From: Anticarsia gemmatalis
Lineage: Eukaryota; Arthropoda; Insecta; Lepidoptera; Erebidae
Direction of reading: 5' to 3'
DNA: 64,000 bases
Assembly (NCBI RefSeq): GCF_050436995.1
Contig: NC_134763.1
Span: 8,737,001 to 8,801,000, forward strand
Shown here in pieces: positions 12,601 through 27,600 of the stretch. Both the position numbers and the translations under genes were made by a program. Under the pieces are notes generated by a model that was not told where the DNA came from, searched no databases, and was given only the letters and a program-made list of their open reading frames with translations. Every line of letters begins with the position of its first letter. Positions within the stretch are counted from its first letter, which is position 1.

Positions 12601-15600
12601 AATACTCATACAACTATGGCTAACGACAAATGTTAATTGTATGCGGAGGTTATACCTCATATTTCTAAGTAGCACGATTCTCTACAGTCGGTACAACAAT
12701 AAAAGGTCGGTAGAGTATCGAAAGTTTGATTTAAAATGTACTGCTAAATACTTCTAATGGTACCCGTTAGAGGCGCTGATCACACTGTCATACAAAATTT
12801 TTCGATAGCTAGCCGGTCGTCAAAAGTCGATAGTGATATCAAGTGAACGATGGCAAAATGTGCAATAGCATTGTAATTAATGAACAACATTTTCGGTATG
12901 AACATTATCAGTCATGAAAAAGACTTGTGCCATTTTTATTTTGTACCTATTTATTATTTTACTTGTTTCCAGGTAAACGGTCACCGCACTAGACACAGGC
13001 GACAAGGCGCGGGACTGTATCTGCCATCGTCATACATCATCCCCGGGGGAGAGGGCGCGGGCTGGGGCAAGTGGGGGGACGTCTCACCATGCTCCAGGAC
13101 CTGTGGTGGAGGAGTCGCCAGCCGGAAGAGGATATGTCTGCAATTTGGGTGAGCTTTCGTCAACAGTCATTAAAAATATATATAAATATGGACGTTTTTC
13201 TCATTCTTGAAGAATATACTTTTACGACTCGTCGCATGAACTAAGGTGTCAGATAAAGCTTTATGCATACGAAGTACTGTACGTTCCCTTTACTTATTTT
13301 GCCTTATCCATATACATCTATGTATACTGCAAAACATGATTTATAAAAAGTTAATGTTTTGTGTCTAGATTTTAACGGACTTTAAACAAAAAGTATGAGT
13401 TATTGCAACTGGTATTTCCGTCAACTTATATAACCAATATTCTATATACGTTTGCAGGCCAGACGGGCAGCCACAATGCACAGGAGGAGACACGATGTAT
13501 TTCTCTTGTCAGACCCAGGACTGTCCGCCGGACTCACCTGACTTCAGGGCGGAGCAGTGCGCTGCGTTCAACGACAAGGAGTTCAGGGGATACAAATACA
13601 AGTACGTATACAAGTATTTAATTAGCAAAGGTTAGTATAAGATGTACAGAAGAGGCAGAAGAAAAAGTCCAGTTCTTTTGGATCCCAGAGCCTTTTCGTT
13701 TATTCCCCAAATGGTCAGCGATTGGGGTGGTTTTTTAGTAAACCCGCCAACATTTCACCTCCTAAGAAGACCGGGTATCCGAAAAGATTTCCACATCAAA
13801 AAAGAGTATGTGCAAAATTAGCTACTCAGGGAAATTACCAAGAGGCAAAATTTCATAAACACTAACTATTCTAGTTTCGTAGCTTTAACTATGGTGACTT
13901 GACTGAATCTTGCCTATAGTTGTAACACAGATTTATTTATTTATTTATTCCATAGATGGATACCTTTCCTGAAGGGTCAGAACCCGTGCGAGCTGAACTG
14001 CATGCCGCAAGGAGAGCGCTTCTACTACAGACACAAAGCGAAGGTCATCGACGGCACCAGGTGTAACGAAGACTCGTTTGATGTCTGCGTCAATGGCGCC
14101 TGTGAGGTACATACTTTACTTTAATTTAATCATAAAAGTTCCACTATTTATTCCCAAGGAGGGTTCACGTCCTGCAGGCGGCTGGTTGTAAAACCATCAG
14201 TGAAATCCATAGATAGGTTTTTGTGATTTAATACTGACTTACTACTTCTACCCAAACTGGTAAGCTAATTATTTATTAGGGGTGCTAATGCAATCAACCC
14301 AAATTATTTTAATAGCCGTTTAAGCACTGCTGTGTCAGATTGTTAATTAAAATCAAGATTCATTTGGTTAACTTCATGTAATAATAGATAGTTATAATAG
14401 TTAATAAGTTATTTTGTTTCCACGACAGCGTGTCGGATGCGACATGATGCTCGGCTCGAACGCTCGGGAGGACAAGTGCCTGGAGTGCCGCGGCACGGGC
14501 GAGTCCTGCCACACTTTCTCCGGCCTCTACACAACACAACATCAGAAAGGTAAACATAGGCACTAATTGTAGTAGGTTCTTTTATTACTTCTTTCTAGTA
14601 GAAGTACTATTAATATCTACACAAAATCATTAAAGTGAGCTGATTTAATTTTTTAATTGGCTTTCACCGTGCCTTCTCATACCATGTCGTTTAAAAAAAT
14701 ACTGCTTATGGTCCACTTGTGTGAAAATTGCTCTTAACAAAGTGTGACATGTTGAATAACTATGAACATTATGAGTGTGTTATTCTGTTCCTAATTTTAT
14801 TTATTTATCTTTTTCACTAAGGTTACAACGACATTTTCCTGATACCGGCGGGATCTACATCGATCGTCATTGAAGAAATAAAAGATTCACCAAATTATTT
14901 AGGTAAGAATACAAACAACTTTACTAAAATAATATCTTCTCCTCACATCATTTTAAACGAAAAATGTAAATCAATATTATTTCACTTCTAGTACTACGAG
15001 GTCAGAACGGATACTACCTGAACGGTGACTATCACATCAACTTCCCTCAAACACTGACCATCGCGGGTGCTCTGTGGACGTACGAACGAAGTCAGCTTGG
15101 ATTTGCTGCACCTGACAAACTTAGATGTTTAGGACCTATTCAAGAAGATCTCTATCTCTCCGTAAGTTAATGCTTTTGACATCGTCATACAATGTTATAA
15201 GGACTAGCTTATCCTTTCGACTGGCGCTTTTCCTTTGTCTGGCACCACTAGCGAGATTTTCCAGGACTTTTCTGTCGGATGACATCAGATTTCCTTGCTC
15301 GGAAAGATATCCCAGAGCGAAAACTTTCCTCTAAGTCAAGTTTTTTCAAAATCGATCCTGTAGTTATTCCGCAAAATAGTAACAAACATCCATCCACCTC
15401 ATGTTTCTATTTTATCATAATAAAGTATAATTATTTTTGCCTCAAAAATGTAGATATCTAACTTTAACTATGTAATCTTGCAGGTACTTTTCCAAGGCGA
15501 GAATGTAGGTATTCAGTACGAGTACAGCGTGCCGAAGAAGAACGCCCACCCCCCGACCACGGAACATTACAGCTGGGGTCACGATGACTTCACACCTTGC

Positions 15601-18600
15601 AGCGCTTCGTGCGGTGGAGGTATGACTTGACAACTATATTAATAGGGTATTTTATTACCACTAATTTCAGCAACTCTTTGTAAAACGATTATTTTTGTTG
15701 AGCTTCGTGGCAATCCTGACTTTATGCCTAATCCCGCCAATAACACGGTATAACAAATGAATTTATTTGAATCTTTTAAATTCGTGTTTTCTCGATGCTA
15801 AGCAACCATGTTTAAAGTCCATAAAACGTATATAAAGTATAGTATTTTGGTCGGAGTCAAATTAATGTTTATGTGTTCAACTATTTATCTTAATATTGTA
15901 AGGGTCAAGGCTCAATTTATTCAAGTTTATTTATTTATACAAATAATATCGCGTACAAATATTGCGAATAATTTAATTAAAAGCTAGCAAATGAAACCAA
16001 AAACTAAAATGTAAAATGATTTATTATGTACAGGTACGCAGACACGCAACGTGACATGTCGGTCTACTGAGACTCTAGGAGCAGTTGACGAGAGTCTGTG
16101 TAACGATGGACTAAAGCCTGACACCAACCAGACGTGCAACGATGACCCTTGTCCACCGGAGTGGATCGAGACTCCCTGGAGCGAGTGCTCTAAACGTTGT
16201 GGCAACGAAGGCCTCCAGCAACGAGAAGTCACCTGCCAGAGGATCATTGCTAACGGGTAAGTGTCTGAACAGAGCACCGATCTCCTCATGTCATTTGAGT
16301 AACTCACATTACAGTTACTCCCAGTTTCTGAGGTATATTTAGCAGTAGTTTATCTATTCAATAGCGTTTAAACTCATATAAAAATGACAGTTTGAACAGA
16401 TAAACTACCGCTAAATGTGCCTCAGAAACCGGGCATTAGTCTTGATGAAGATATGCCATAACTTCATTCCATCTGAATTAAGTTATTTGCGACCTATCCA
16501 GAACTGGTAAAACCTGGCCGAAGTCTCTCAGATAGGTAGCTATTCTTCATAAACTTTTTATAAAATCACTTTAAAACTTGATTTATGTTGTCTCCAGGGT
16601 GGCATCGCTAGTGGCTGACAAGGAGTGCACAGACTTGTACGGACCGAAACCTAAGCCGTTCCAAGAATGCAATAGAGACGTCGAATGTCCCACGTGGTTC
16701 GTCGGCAACTGGTCTAAAGTAATTCATATTATTTTTTATTACTGTTTTTTATGATTTAGTAGCTGCCCAGAGCGACTCCTTGGTACAATTTTATCGCATT
16801 CCAGAGAGAATTAGAATCCCGTCGATCCCATACAACCCTTGTCTAGACAATACTAACACATAACAAAAATAAATTAAAACCACTTTTGTCCCATTGTTGA
16901 GCAAGGATCTCCTCCCGTAATGACTAAGGGTTTAGGCCTTGAGTTCACCACGTTGGCCAAGTGCAGGTTGACTTTGCATGACTTCAAAAACTGTTCTAAA
17001 GAACTCACGGGCATGCAAGGTTACATCACGATTTAACCCTTACCGTTGGATCAAGTGATATTATTTCTAATACACACATTGTCATAACTTCGAGAAGTCG
17101 TCAGTATATTGCCTCGGGTTCGAGCCATCGACAACTTTCTCTAAACTGCAGTGACTCTATTTTATCTGCTATATTTCTAACCAATATACGATATCCTCAG
17201 TGCGACAAGCTGTGTGACGAAGGCAAGCAAAGAAGGCTGGTGGTGTGTCACCAGCACATCGACGGTAAAGTGAAGACCTTCGACGACCACGAGTGTGAGG
17301 GCGAGAAGCCCGCCACCGAGCAACCGTGCCTGCTGTCTGTCTGCGTCGGAGTCGACTGGGTCACTACTGAGTGGTCTGGGGTGAGGATACTTGATACATC
17401 GTTATAATAGATAAGAATTAGGTTATAATTGTGAATAATAATATGTATTTAACTATTAGTTGCTTTCGGCGCAAGACTGAAAACGTAATTATTCAATGAA
17501 TAAAAATGTATTGATTACTTAAACATGTATTATGTATGCCATTCGTAAAAGCTATTTGTAGTGTTATAATAGTATATATGGATAATACACGATTAAAAAA
17601 CTGCCACTGACAAGTTGTAATTTTAAATCACAGTGAACTCACTGTGGTTTAATAAATAAAGGTATAAAATAAGATAAACAAGATAATCATAAAAATCTGA
17701 TGCAAAACAAATTATTACACTTATTTATTAACATAGTGGTATGTAGCTGTATCCATCTAGTCCATTGCAGTTAAATTTGCATACCTATACAAATATATTC
17801 TTTTGATCTTTAGGGGGCTCAATAGAAGAGCTTAAGTTCAAGAGTTAAAGTATGTGGGGTCGCCACCCCTGTCTCGCTGATACGACCCCTTTATCCCAAA
17901 TGGCGGCCGCAAGTTAAAACCTAAAAATATAACATTCCAATGGACTAATTCTACATGAAATCCTTTGGTATAAAATCAAAAATAAAACCTTTATGTTTCC
18001 ATTGCAGTGTGACACGTGTGTATCAACGGTGCGGACTAGAATGGCGTTCTGTGTGTCTCGAGACCGTGAGGTGTACAACGACTCCATGTGTTCGTACCAC
18101 AAGACGCCCGTGCTGCAGGAGCCCTGCGACCCCGCCACGCTGCCGCCCTGCGAGGTGCAGTGGTACGCCACGCAGTGGAGCAAGGTAACGCCACACCTAC
18201 TACAGTTTGAAGTTATGTAGTCCAACAACTATGAGATAAACGATTCTAAACTCTCGCGACTTGTACGCATAGTAGTCTTAAAGTAGTCCGCTTACGCGTT
18301 TAACTATTTCGAAGCGTGATGCTCGAAAACTGATGAGGATTTCGATAAAGTGTGTATAACAAAAGTTGTAGACAATTTTATCATCTTTCATTATGAAGAC
18401 ACTTTTTCTCTACAATGAACCGTTTTAAAGATATTAGTGAAAAACTAAAAAATGGTAACTTTATAACCGCCTCCCCCCACTCCGGTGCCCCCCCTAGAGG
18501 CGGGGATTTTTAGTACGTTTATTCTCTAAGCATCCTGGACCATTTTCTGAAGAAATTGCTTACAACCAATCTTACCGAGGGGTATCGTGTTAATACCCAG

Positions 18601-21600
18601 GCGTCTGGGCTGTCGAGGTCCGATAAGCAGTCTCCCCATGTAAAATACTAGTATTCAGCTGCATCCAGCAAGACTGGAAGCCGACTCCAACATATGCTAT
18701 GTCGGAAATAGATTACGTAACGTTTTGGACCATAGGTCTAGCAAGTAGGCGTATTTGTTGCTTTTTTTTCTGTTATATCTATTTGGCTTAATCACAAAAT
18801 ATAATTTCCCTAACGAGGAATTGACATAGGTCGATTTTCGCTGTGAGGCAGAAATCGTGCAACTTTCACTACAGTCACTTGAGGCGCCCACAATATAATA
18901 TGCTTTATACATCGTAGATTTATAAAACTCATATAAACTACATCTTTAATAAAGTGGTAAGCATTTCATATGTACTTAATTGTTAAAGGCAAATGGTTGA
19001 TAAATGTATGTATTGCACAGTGTTCGGTGGAGTGCGGCACGGGTGTGCAGACGAGGAAGGTGTTCTGCGGCTACTACGACGACAACACGGTGCGCGTGGT
19101 GGAGGACGAGAAGTGCGCCGCGCTGCCCAAGTACAACGACACCAAGCCCTGCACCGTGCCCCTCGACAAGTGCCCCGCGCAGTGGTATGCTGCTCCTTGG
19201 GGACCTGTGAGTTTACATACTTTCTTTTTTTAAAGACAACACCTCTAATTGCTGTAGTGTAGCGGGGACTTTTACAAACATACAATCAACGGAAACTTAG
19301 TGCAACCAAACGCGATACAAACTATTTGTGGATCGCACAAATATTTGTTCCGTGTGTGAATCTAACTTACGATCAATGGCGTGGTAACAACAACCACAAC
19401 CACTGCGCCACGGAGGACTTCAAATAACGTTAAACATATGAAATACATGAATAGATGATGATGATTCTGATTTCTGGGATATTTAAGGACATAGCTGGTT
19501 ACTTACAGTTACAAGTACTACGCACCTGACCGTCTTGCAAGACATTGCCAATGTGATCTATGTATGTTTTTCTAGAATGTCCTCTCCCGGCGTTTCCATT
19601 TGCGTCCCAACATACATTATATAAGTGATTATACATTTATTAATCTTACTTTTTATATTAATGAAGAAAAGTAGAAAACTAGAAGAAAAGCAAGAAAATA
19701 GAACTGAATAAATAATAATCATTACGTGTTCAGTGCTCGAAGGAGTGCGGTGGCGGGTCGCAGGAGCGTGTCGTGGCGTGCTTGCAGGGAACTAACAACT
19801 CCCTTGCTTGCGACCTGAACATCTCGCCGGAGACCACACAGGACTGCAACTTAGAACCTTGTCCCACAGCCGCAGGTAAATATTACACACACTTCAATTG
19901 TTACTAGAACTATCTAAGAGCTAGTGGCTATAGTAACAACAGCATTCTCATGTTAAGGCACGCTCGCCGATTTTGTTCAGAGATAGGTGATGGGTGATAT
20001 ACATACCGAGTTCGGAAGGCACGTTAAATGTGGGTCCCGGCTGTCCTTTTTAATGATCTTGGACAGTTGTTACCAGTGGTCAAAAGCTTGAAATTCTGAC
20101 AAGCAGTCTTACCGAGGGATATCGTGTTGTAACTGGGTATTGGAGGTTCGATAGGCAGTCACTACTTATAAATTTAGCTGTAACCGTTAAAGCTGGAAGT
20201 CGACTCCAACATAAAAGAAAGGCTAGGCTGACGTATTCATTTGTAATTAGAACCCATGATACCACTTTTATCTCGACCCATTACATTTTGTATGGTCAGC
20301 AACAAAAATATGTTTAAAGTTATAAATGACATCAATTGTATGTTGTTGTTTCAGTGACGTTGCCAGATGACTACATTCCAGAATGCGAGGAGGATTACTA
20401 CGAGGAGGTCGGCTCTGACCTCGACATTGACACGGTAAGTTTGCTACAAATTATATAAATTGCACTAGCTTGCCACCCGTGGCTTTGCCCACGTGGAATT
20501 TCATCCCCTGTATCATGTAAAACAGATAATTCTGACACACCTTACACAGCTGACGGTGACCTGTTTCATGCAATTTCTTTAATAAGAAAATACACATAAT
20601 TGTTAATTATAATCTAGATATAATGTGGAAGCAAAAACTCTATACCAAGTTGTCAGACTGTACCGAAAAAAACAGAACATATTTTATTTCTTCTATGGTT
20701 TATAAATGCTACATGCGACTAACAATATCGTTTTTATTTTCAGGACAGAGGAGACATCCCTGTCGTTACCACGCCCAGTTCCGTTACAAGTAAGATATAT
20801 TATTTATAATTATGTAATTGCTTCACAGATACATCAACTGATGTTCAATAATTCATAACAATTATATAAAAGTGAAAATATAACACTGACTGACAAGATG
20901 TGCCGACAATAATGATGTCACACGAAAAAAGGGGCGTTTGAACATGTTATTCTAAATGTGTATTTTAAAGATTAGAAAAGTGCTTTTACGTATAATTTTC
21001 TATATCAAAATGTAGTAATAATGTGTTTTTATATTAGCTATATCTAGGTTAATATTAAAACACAAGTTTAAAATTCTTATTATTGGTCTAACATTTTATT
21101 AGTGTCACATGAAAATTACAAGAACATTGTTTATTTTTTAGATACTACTTCACCGATTGACTTCGACTACACCGATGCAACAACAGGTAAGCACTTTATC
21201 TAATCTATCTAAAAAACAACTTCCGCACTAAAAATTACTATTGTGTCGCGGGGGCTTTTACAAACATACAAACAACGGACACAAAGTACAATGAGACCCG
21301 AAACAATAATTTGTGGATCGCACAAATAATTGTTCCGTGTCGGATTGTACCCACGATCCCACGGAATGGTAGTGGCGTGGCGTCCACCTTAAGCACTGCG
21401 CCACTGATTTGCATCCTAGGTCACAGGCAACGTAAACCATAAAATTGTCATCGCGTTTAAGACTCGTTAGCAATTTAGTATTATAGATCTCTCAATGTTA
21501 CATATTCTCATCTTTCCTTCCAGTCCGAAAGTTTTAGTAATCCTAAACATCCAAATGGTCTCTTTAACCTCTTTCTTGAGAAACAATATGTGAAATTATA

Positions 21601-24600
21601 CCAAACCCAAGTAAAATTAAAATATCTGTTTACTACTAATCTGTTTTAGACGACAGTGACTACACTACGACTGATGACTCGATAACCGCTGTAGATAACG
21701 TCACATTTACTGGATCTACCACTGACAGTAATGCTACAACCATTACAGGTGAGTTTTGTTTGCCTAACGTTTCAGATATACAAGATTATTGTGGCTTTGT
21801 GTTTTATAATATTCTAACAGTGTTTTCATTATACAGTCTTTTTAACCGACTTGAATAAAAGAGGTGGTTCTCAATTCGACTGTATTTTTGTACTGAAGGC
21901 TCTATTGTTTCAGACGCTACTACTGAGTCGATCACTACATCTAACGAGACGATCACCACGTCTAACGACACAAGTACTGCTGCTACCACTGACGACAATG
22001 CCACTATTAGTACCACAGGTGAGCCCTATTAGAATATACCGTAATCATATACATACATACGTAACACAATTTTCTAAAGTCTGATATTTAAAATGTACCT
22101 AAACATTAATTCCTACGACAGCCGCTAGAGGCGCTGATAAGATTTACATACAAGTTACTCGATGGGAAATCGCGCTACATAGGAGCGATTTTCTATTACT
22201 ATCGTTTACCAAAAACCAGTAGCTTTTGTATAAAAATCTGATCAGCGACTCTAACGGGCGTCGTAGGAACTATTTTTGCAGTACATTTTAAATGTCAAAC
22301 TCTTCACTCGATAGTACTTCGAGTAGAGAATCGCACTACAGTAATATGCTTCTCAAATAAACCTAATGGTTCAATTCTCTAATGTATGAGTTATATTGAG
22401 TACTTTTTAAATGTCAAACTCTTCACTCGAAATTACTTCAGGTAGAGAATCGAGCTACTGTGCATATTTGTCACTCTAATGTATGAGTTATATTGACGGT
22501 TGACTGTTATTTTAGTCGCTACAACTATCGACACGAGCGACGACAACGCCACTACGACTAACGATACAAGTACCACTCCTGTCACCGACGGTAGCACAGG
22601 TGAGTCATATTATTTCTATATTACTATCTTTTCTGAGATCTGTAACCCTATTCTATTGCTCTCTCCTTGCTATTAAAAATAAATAAAATAAATTTAGCCC
22701 ATTAGTGTCTCACAGGGCTGGGCAGGGTATCCTTTCGTAATGAGGGAGAAGTTAGGCCTTGAGTCCATCACTCTGTCCAATTGCGGGTTGGGAGCTTTAC
22801 ATACCTCCAAGAACTGTTTGTGCATTCTCAGGCATGCCATGCATCACGATGTTTTCCTTTCCTCGGTCGTAGGATCAGAAAGAAGCGATTAAAATATTGA
22901 GACAAAACAACGCGAAATAAGACCTCACTTTATTAAGCGGTTATGTTTTAATTTTCGAGTGTATGAGTTGTACTGAAGGTTATTTTGTTTTAGACGTTAC
23001 TACGCCTAGTGGCACAGGCTCCACTCGTGCTGACGTCACAGTTACTGGTTCTTCGGCTGGCACAGGTAAAGTTTATAAACATAAACATACACACCGCGAT
23101 CACAATATAAATAAAAATGCACATATATACTCTTGTCTTAAAAACTATATCATTTTGAATTAATATACATATAGGTACGTCACCGCTAGAAAAATATATT
23201 ATTATTTTTGATATCATCTTCCAGTCTATAAGTAGTACTGAAGGCTCTATTGTTTCAGACGCTACAACTGAGTCGATCACGACGTCTAACGAGACAAGTA
23301 CTGACTCTACCACTGACGGAAACGCCACTACCAGTGCCACAGGTGAGCTCTATTATTTAATCAAATCAGAATCAAAGCAGCCTTTTGATCACGAGTAGCA
23401 TTGACCAAACGTTTCGCAATTTCTCGAAAATAACACGAGTTTTCGGGCCCTACACCCCAAAGTCTCGACAACAAACGGCTCAAATATGTAGTCTTGTATA
23501 AGTCTACTATATTTGTAGACGTTTTGTGGACCCAGTAGCTGTGAAAACAGCCTCGATACTACCAGTTGTTTCTGATTCATGGGTGAGATGTCGACGCATG
23601 TTGCATCCCAAACCAGTTGCCGACCCATCTTCTAAGGCACCAACTATACACCATCCTGTTTCTTGCCAACGTAACGCTTTAGGTTCAAGTACAGCCGGCA
23701 CACCAACGGTGATAATATTTTGTTTATCTGTATGTGCGGCACTCCTCTGAAGATTAGTTTATAGCTAGTCATTTGTTTTCACAATCCATCTTACAAGTTG
23801 TATTCATGGAATCCATTGTTTCAGACGCTACAGCTGAGTCGATCACTACATCTAACGACACAAGTACTGCAGCTACCACTGATGATAACGCCACTACCAG
23901 TGCCACAGGTGAGCATTATGATACTACTAGAGACCGTCCGCGACTTCATCCGCGTGGAAACCCTTCCCGTGGAAATCCCGATCCCTCGGGAACTCCGGGA
24001 TGAAAAGTAGCTTATGTCTTATTCTTGATCTTCAGATACCTGTATACCAAATTTCATTGTAATCGGTTCAGTAGTATTTGCGTGAAGGAGTAACAAACAT
24101 CCATACATACATTGATACATTCTCACATATTTTTGCATTTATAATATTAGTAGGATGTTGTATATCTTGTTAGGGAACGCGGGCAGGGGTAATTTATGTC
24201 GCTTTCAATTCTAAGACTTGTATTCAGGGGTTAATGAGCTTATAGTCAGTTGTGCTCACAGGTCGATTAAATGCTCCGTGGGTGAGCTGGTACGAACAAT
24301 GCATAAACGAATAGCGACTTAATGATAACTGATCTGGCATGTGAAAAGTTGTTCCCAGTTGTTGTCACATAAAATAATAGTCGTTAAACCAAGGCATTTT
24401 GGGTGGCTTGAACATCTACGAGACTAAGGTAAACACAAAACATGTGATAAATAAATAATTGAAGGGTTATTCTTTTTTTAGACGCTACCACTGCCGCGTC
24501 TGTCGATACAAGCGACGTGACCACTACGTCTAACGAGACAGCTACTACGCTTTCCTCTGATGACAATACGACCATCAGTAAAGGTCAGTTATACAGTTTT

Positions 24601-27600
24601 AAAAAACATGGAATAAATACTGCAGCTATATTTTTTAGTGTGCTGCAACTATGTGCTATTAATAAAAAAATATTATTTTTCATTCCTAGGATCAACACGT
24701 GCCCCACCGCCTACAACTACATCAGGTTAGTAATAATATATTGTCATAAGTAAATACATACTCAAGCTTTGCCATTCACAATGATAATGTCATGAATTAC
24801 GGGCGAGCCTTTTGCCATACACCGGAAAGTAAAATAGTTACTTAACTCCGGGTTACTATGGAGAAATATTTATATATTATTATAGAGCAGTGATAGCCGA
24901 GTAGTATAAGTTGACACCTCTCACTCAAGTAATCGCAGGTTCGAACCCAAAGCAACACACCAATGACTTTTCGAAGTTATGTGTGTATTAAAAATAATTA
25001 TCACTTGCTCCAACGGTGAAGGAAAACATCGTGAGGAAACCTTGCATGCCTAATTTTTTTTATATACATTTATTGAGGGCATGCAAAGTCCCCAACCCGC
25101 ATTTGGCCAGCGTGGTAGACTCAAGGCTTTACCCTCCCTCATTACAGGAGGAGACCCTTGCCTAGCAGTGGGACATTAATGGGTTAAATTTTTATTATAG
25201 AGGTGTCTATTGTTTCAGAAGCTACCACTGCTGAGTCGGTCACTACATCTAACGACACAAGCACGACACCGACTACCGACACAAGTACTGACTCTACCAC
25301 TGATGGGAACGCCACTACTGTCAGTGGTGCTACAGGTGAGCTCTATAATGAAAGTAGTGAATACCAATGAAACCATGCAGTACAAAAAAACTATGCATAA
25401 TAATTAATAATATTTATTGTAAAATAAGATTTTCTTCAACAATTAAAAATAAGAAGTTTAAATTGAATCCCAAATTAATAATTAATTAACGAATGAACAA
25501 AATGGAACCCCGAATTAACAAGTTAATCATCGAATTAACAAATTAAATCCAAAATAAAAAAAACATTAAAATACTGATATAATACAGCTGACACGCCAGC
25601 GGTGGCAATATTTCGTTTATCTGTCTATGCGGCCGGCATTCCTTCTCCTGAAGATCAATATATAGCTAGTAAATCGTTTTAATAATTCAGTCTATGAATT
25701 GTACTAGAAAAATCTATTGTTTCAGACGCTACCACTGAATCTACCACCACGTCTAACGACACAAGTACTGACTCCACCACTGACGGCAACGCCACTACCA
25801 GCGCTACAGGTGAGCTTTGTAAGATCAATATACCGCGATAATGAACATACATACATTATATTCTTCAAATAAATCTTGAAAAGTTTAAGATTTATTTATT
25901 TATTTCCACACTATATTTTAAAAATACTTATTTTGTAAATATACCGTGGAAATATTGCTCAACATGTTGTGCAAGACGACAGACATGACCAAAATGATGG
26001 TAACTCGTTTCATCAACAATGGTTTATACCTAATAGAAATATTTTTAAAACCATTTGGCGATTAATAAGAGTAACCAAGAGTTTCTTACCAGCTTTTCTC
26101 ATTGGCTCCTCCTTCCGAATCAGCGGTAAATTCACTTGCTGTATCAATAATAATTGTCAGCATTTGAGCTAAATGAATAAATGATTTGATTTGATTTAAC
26201 GTGTCGGGCAAGCGTTGGATGGCACGATACAGACACGGATGCACAAAATACATACATAGAGATAAATCTTGAAAATTAATTTTGTAGATAGTTACCTACT
26301 TGTTTATATCTTATACTCTACTAAAGGCGCTTGTTTCAGACGCTACAACTGACTCGATTACTACGTCTAACGACACAAGTACTGCCGCTACCACTGACGA
26401 CAACGCCACTACCAGTGCCACAGGTGAATTCTAATAAAAATACTTATATACATACACACAAGTATTCTTGCACTTATAGATAATTGTCTAAAGAAAGTAA
26501 TAAAATTAATAACGCCAACTAATAATTCTCCCTCTGCTGGAAAAGGGTTTCCTTCTGTAATAAGGAAAGCGTAAGTCTTTGAGTCCAACGAGCTTATCAA
26601 ATATATGCAGCCTTGTTAATGTCAATTTACAGCATGAGCATGCAAACAAGATTTCATTACGATGTTTTCCTTCACCGCTAGAAAAAAATATATTTTTTTC
26701 TTATTTCTTGATTTCATCTTTCAATCTATAAGCAGTACTGAAGGCTCTATTGTTTCAGACGCTACAGCTGAGTCGATCACTACATCTAACGAGACAAGTA
26801 CTGACTCTACCACTGACGACAAAGTCACTACCAGTGCCACAGGTGAGCTTTACTTAAATACTTTATTTTATACACAAATACGAAAGTACTTTTACATGTA
26901 TACATATATTTGAGTAATAAAACAACTCCAACTAAACAACTCCTGTGGCTTGTGTTGGGAAAATTTGCGTTCCTACAAGAACTGTATTGCAGAGTTCTCC
27001 AACATGCAAGATTTCATCACGATGTTTTCCTTCATCGTTTAAAAAAACGATAATTAACTGCACGTTTGGCTCAGTGGTTAACGTGGTCACCTCGCCGGAA
27101 TAATCGTAACGCCGCGAGTGGTGGGTTCGAATCCCAACTGGGGACAAATATTTGAGTAATGAGCACGAGTATCTTTTCTAATCCTGGTTATTTATATATA
27201 CTGGCTATATAAGTATGTATTTAGAAGTATATAAGTATGTTTATCAGTTATTTAGTTATCATAATAAAAGCTATGCTTAGTTGGGAGTCAAATGACTATG
27301 TGTGAGTTGTGCAATAGTATTTAAGAATTAGTATTATATACATAATAATTTCTCATATTATTATATTTATTTATTTATTTTAAACTTTGTATACAGAGCT
27401 GTATAAAGGCGGACTTAATGCCAGGAGCATTATAATATTTGTCTTTACGTTGTACTTAATATTTTACTGTTTCAGACGCTACCAGTGGAACAGCTGAGTC
27501 GATCACCACGTCTAACGACACAAGCACCACACCGACTGTCGACGCAAGCACTAGCTCTACCACTGACGACAACACTACCATTAGTACCACAGGTGAACAT

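Larger units (their letters stand above)
9667..12972 (+). other. Large first papilin intron seen (3.3 kb)
   Basis: It holds a minus-strand tRNA-derived SINE (9909-10070), a fragment of the GCGCCTCTAG-type MITE near 10500, a second MITE copy at 12670-12850, and otherwise AT-rich unique DNA. The open frames near 12284-12757 are on both strands, overlap the MITE and look non-coding. Confidence 0.6.

Noticed and set aside
27059..27150. Candidate tRNA gene
   Set aside because: A- and B-boxes are present, but no closed acceptor stem or plausible anticodon loop could be folded, and a SINE body follows. Called a SINE.
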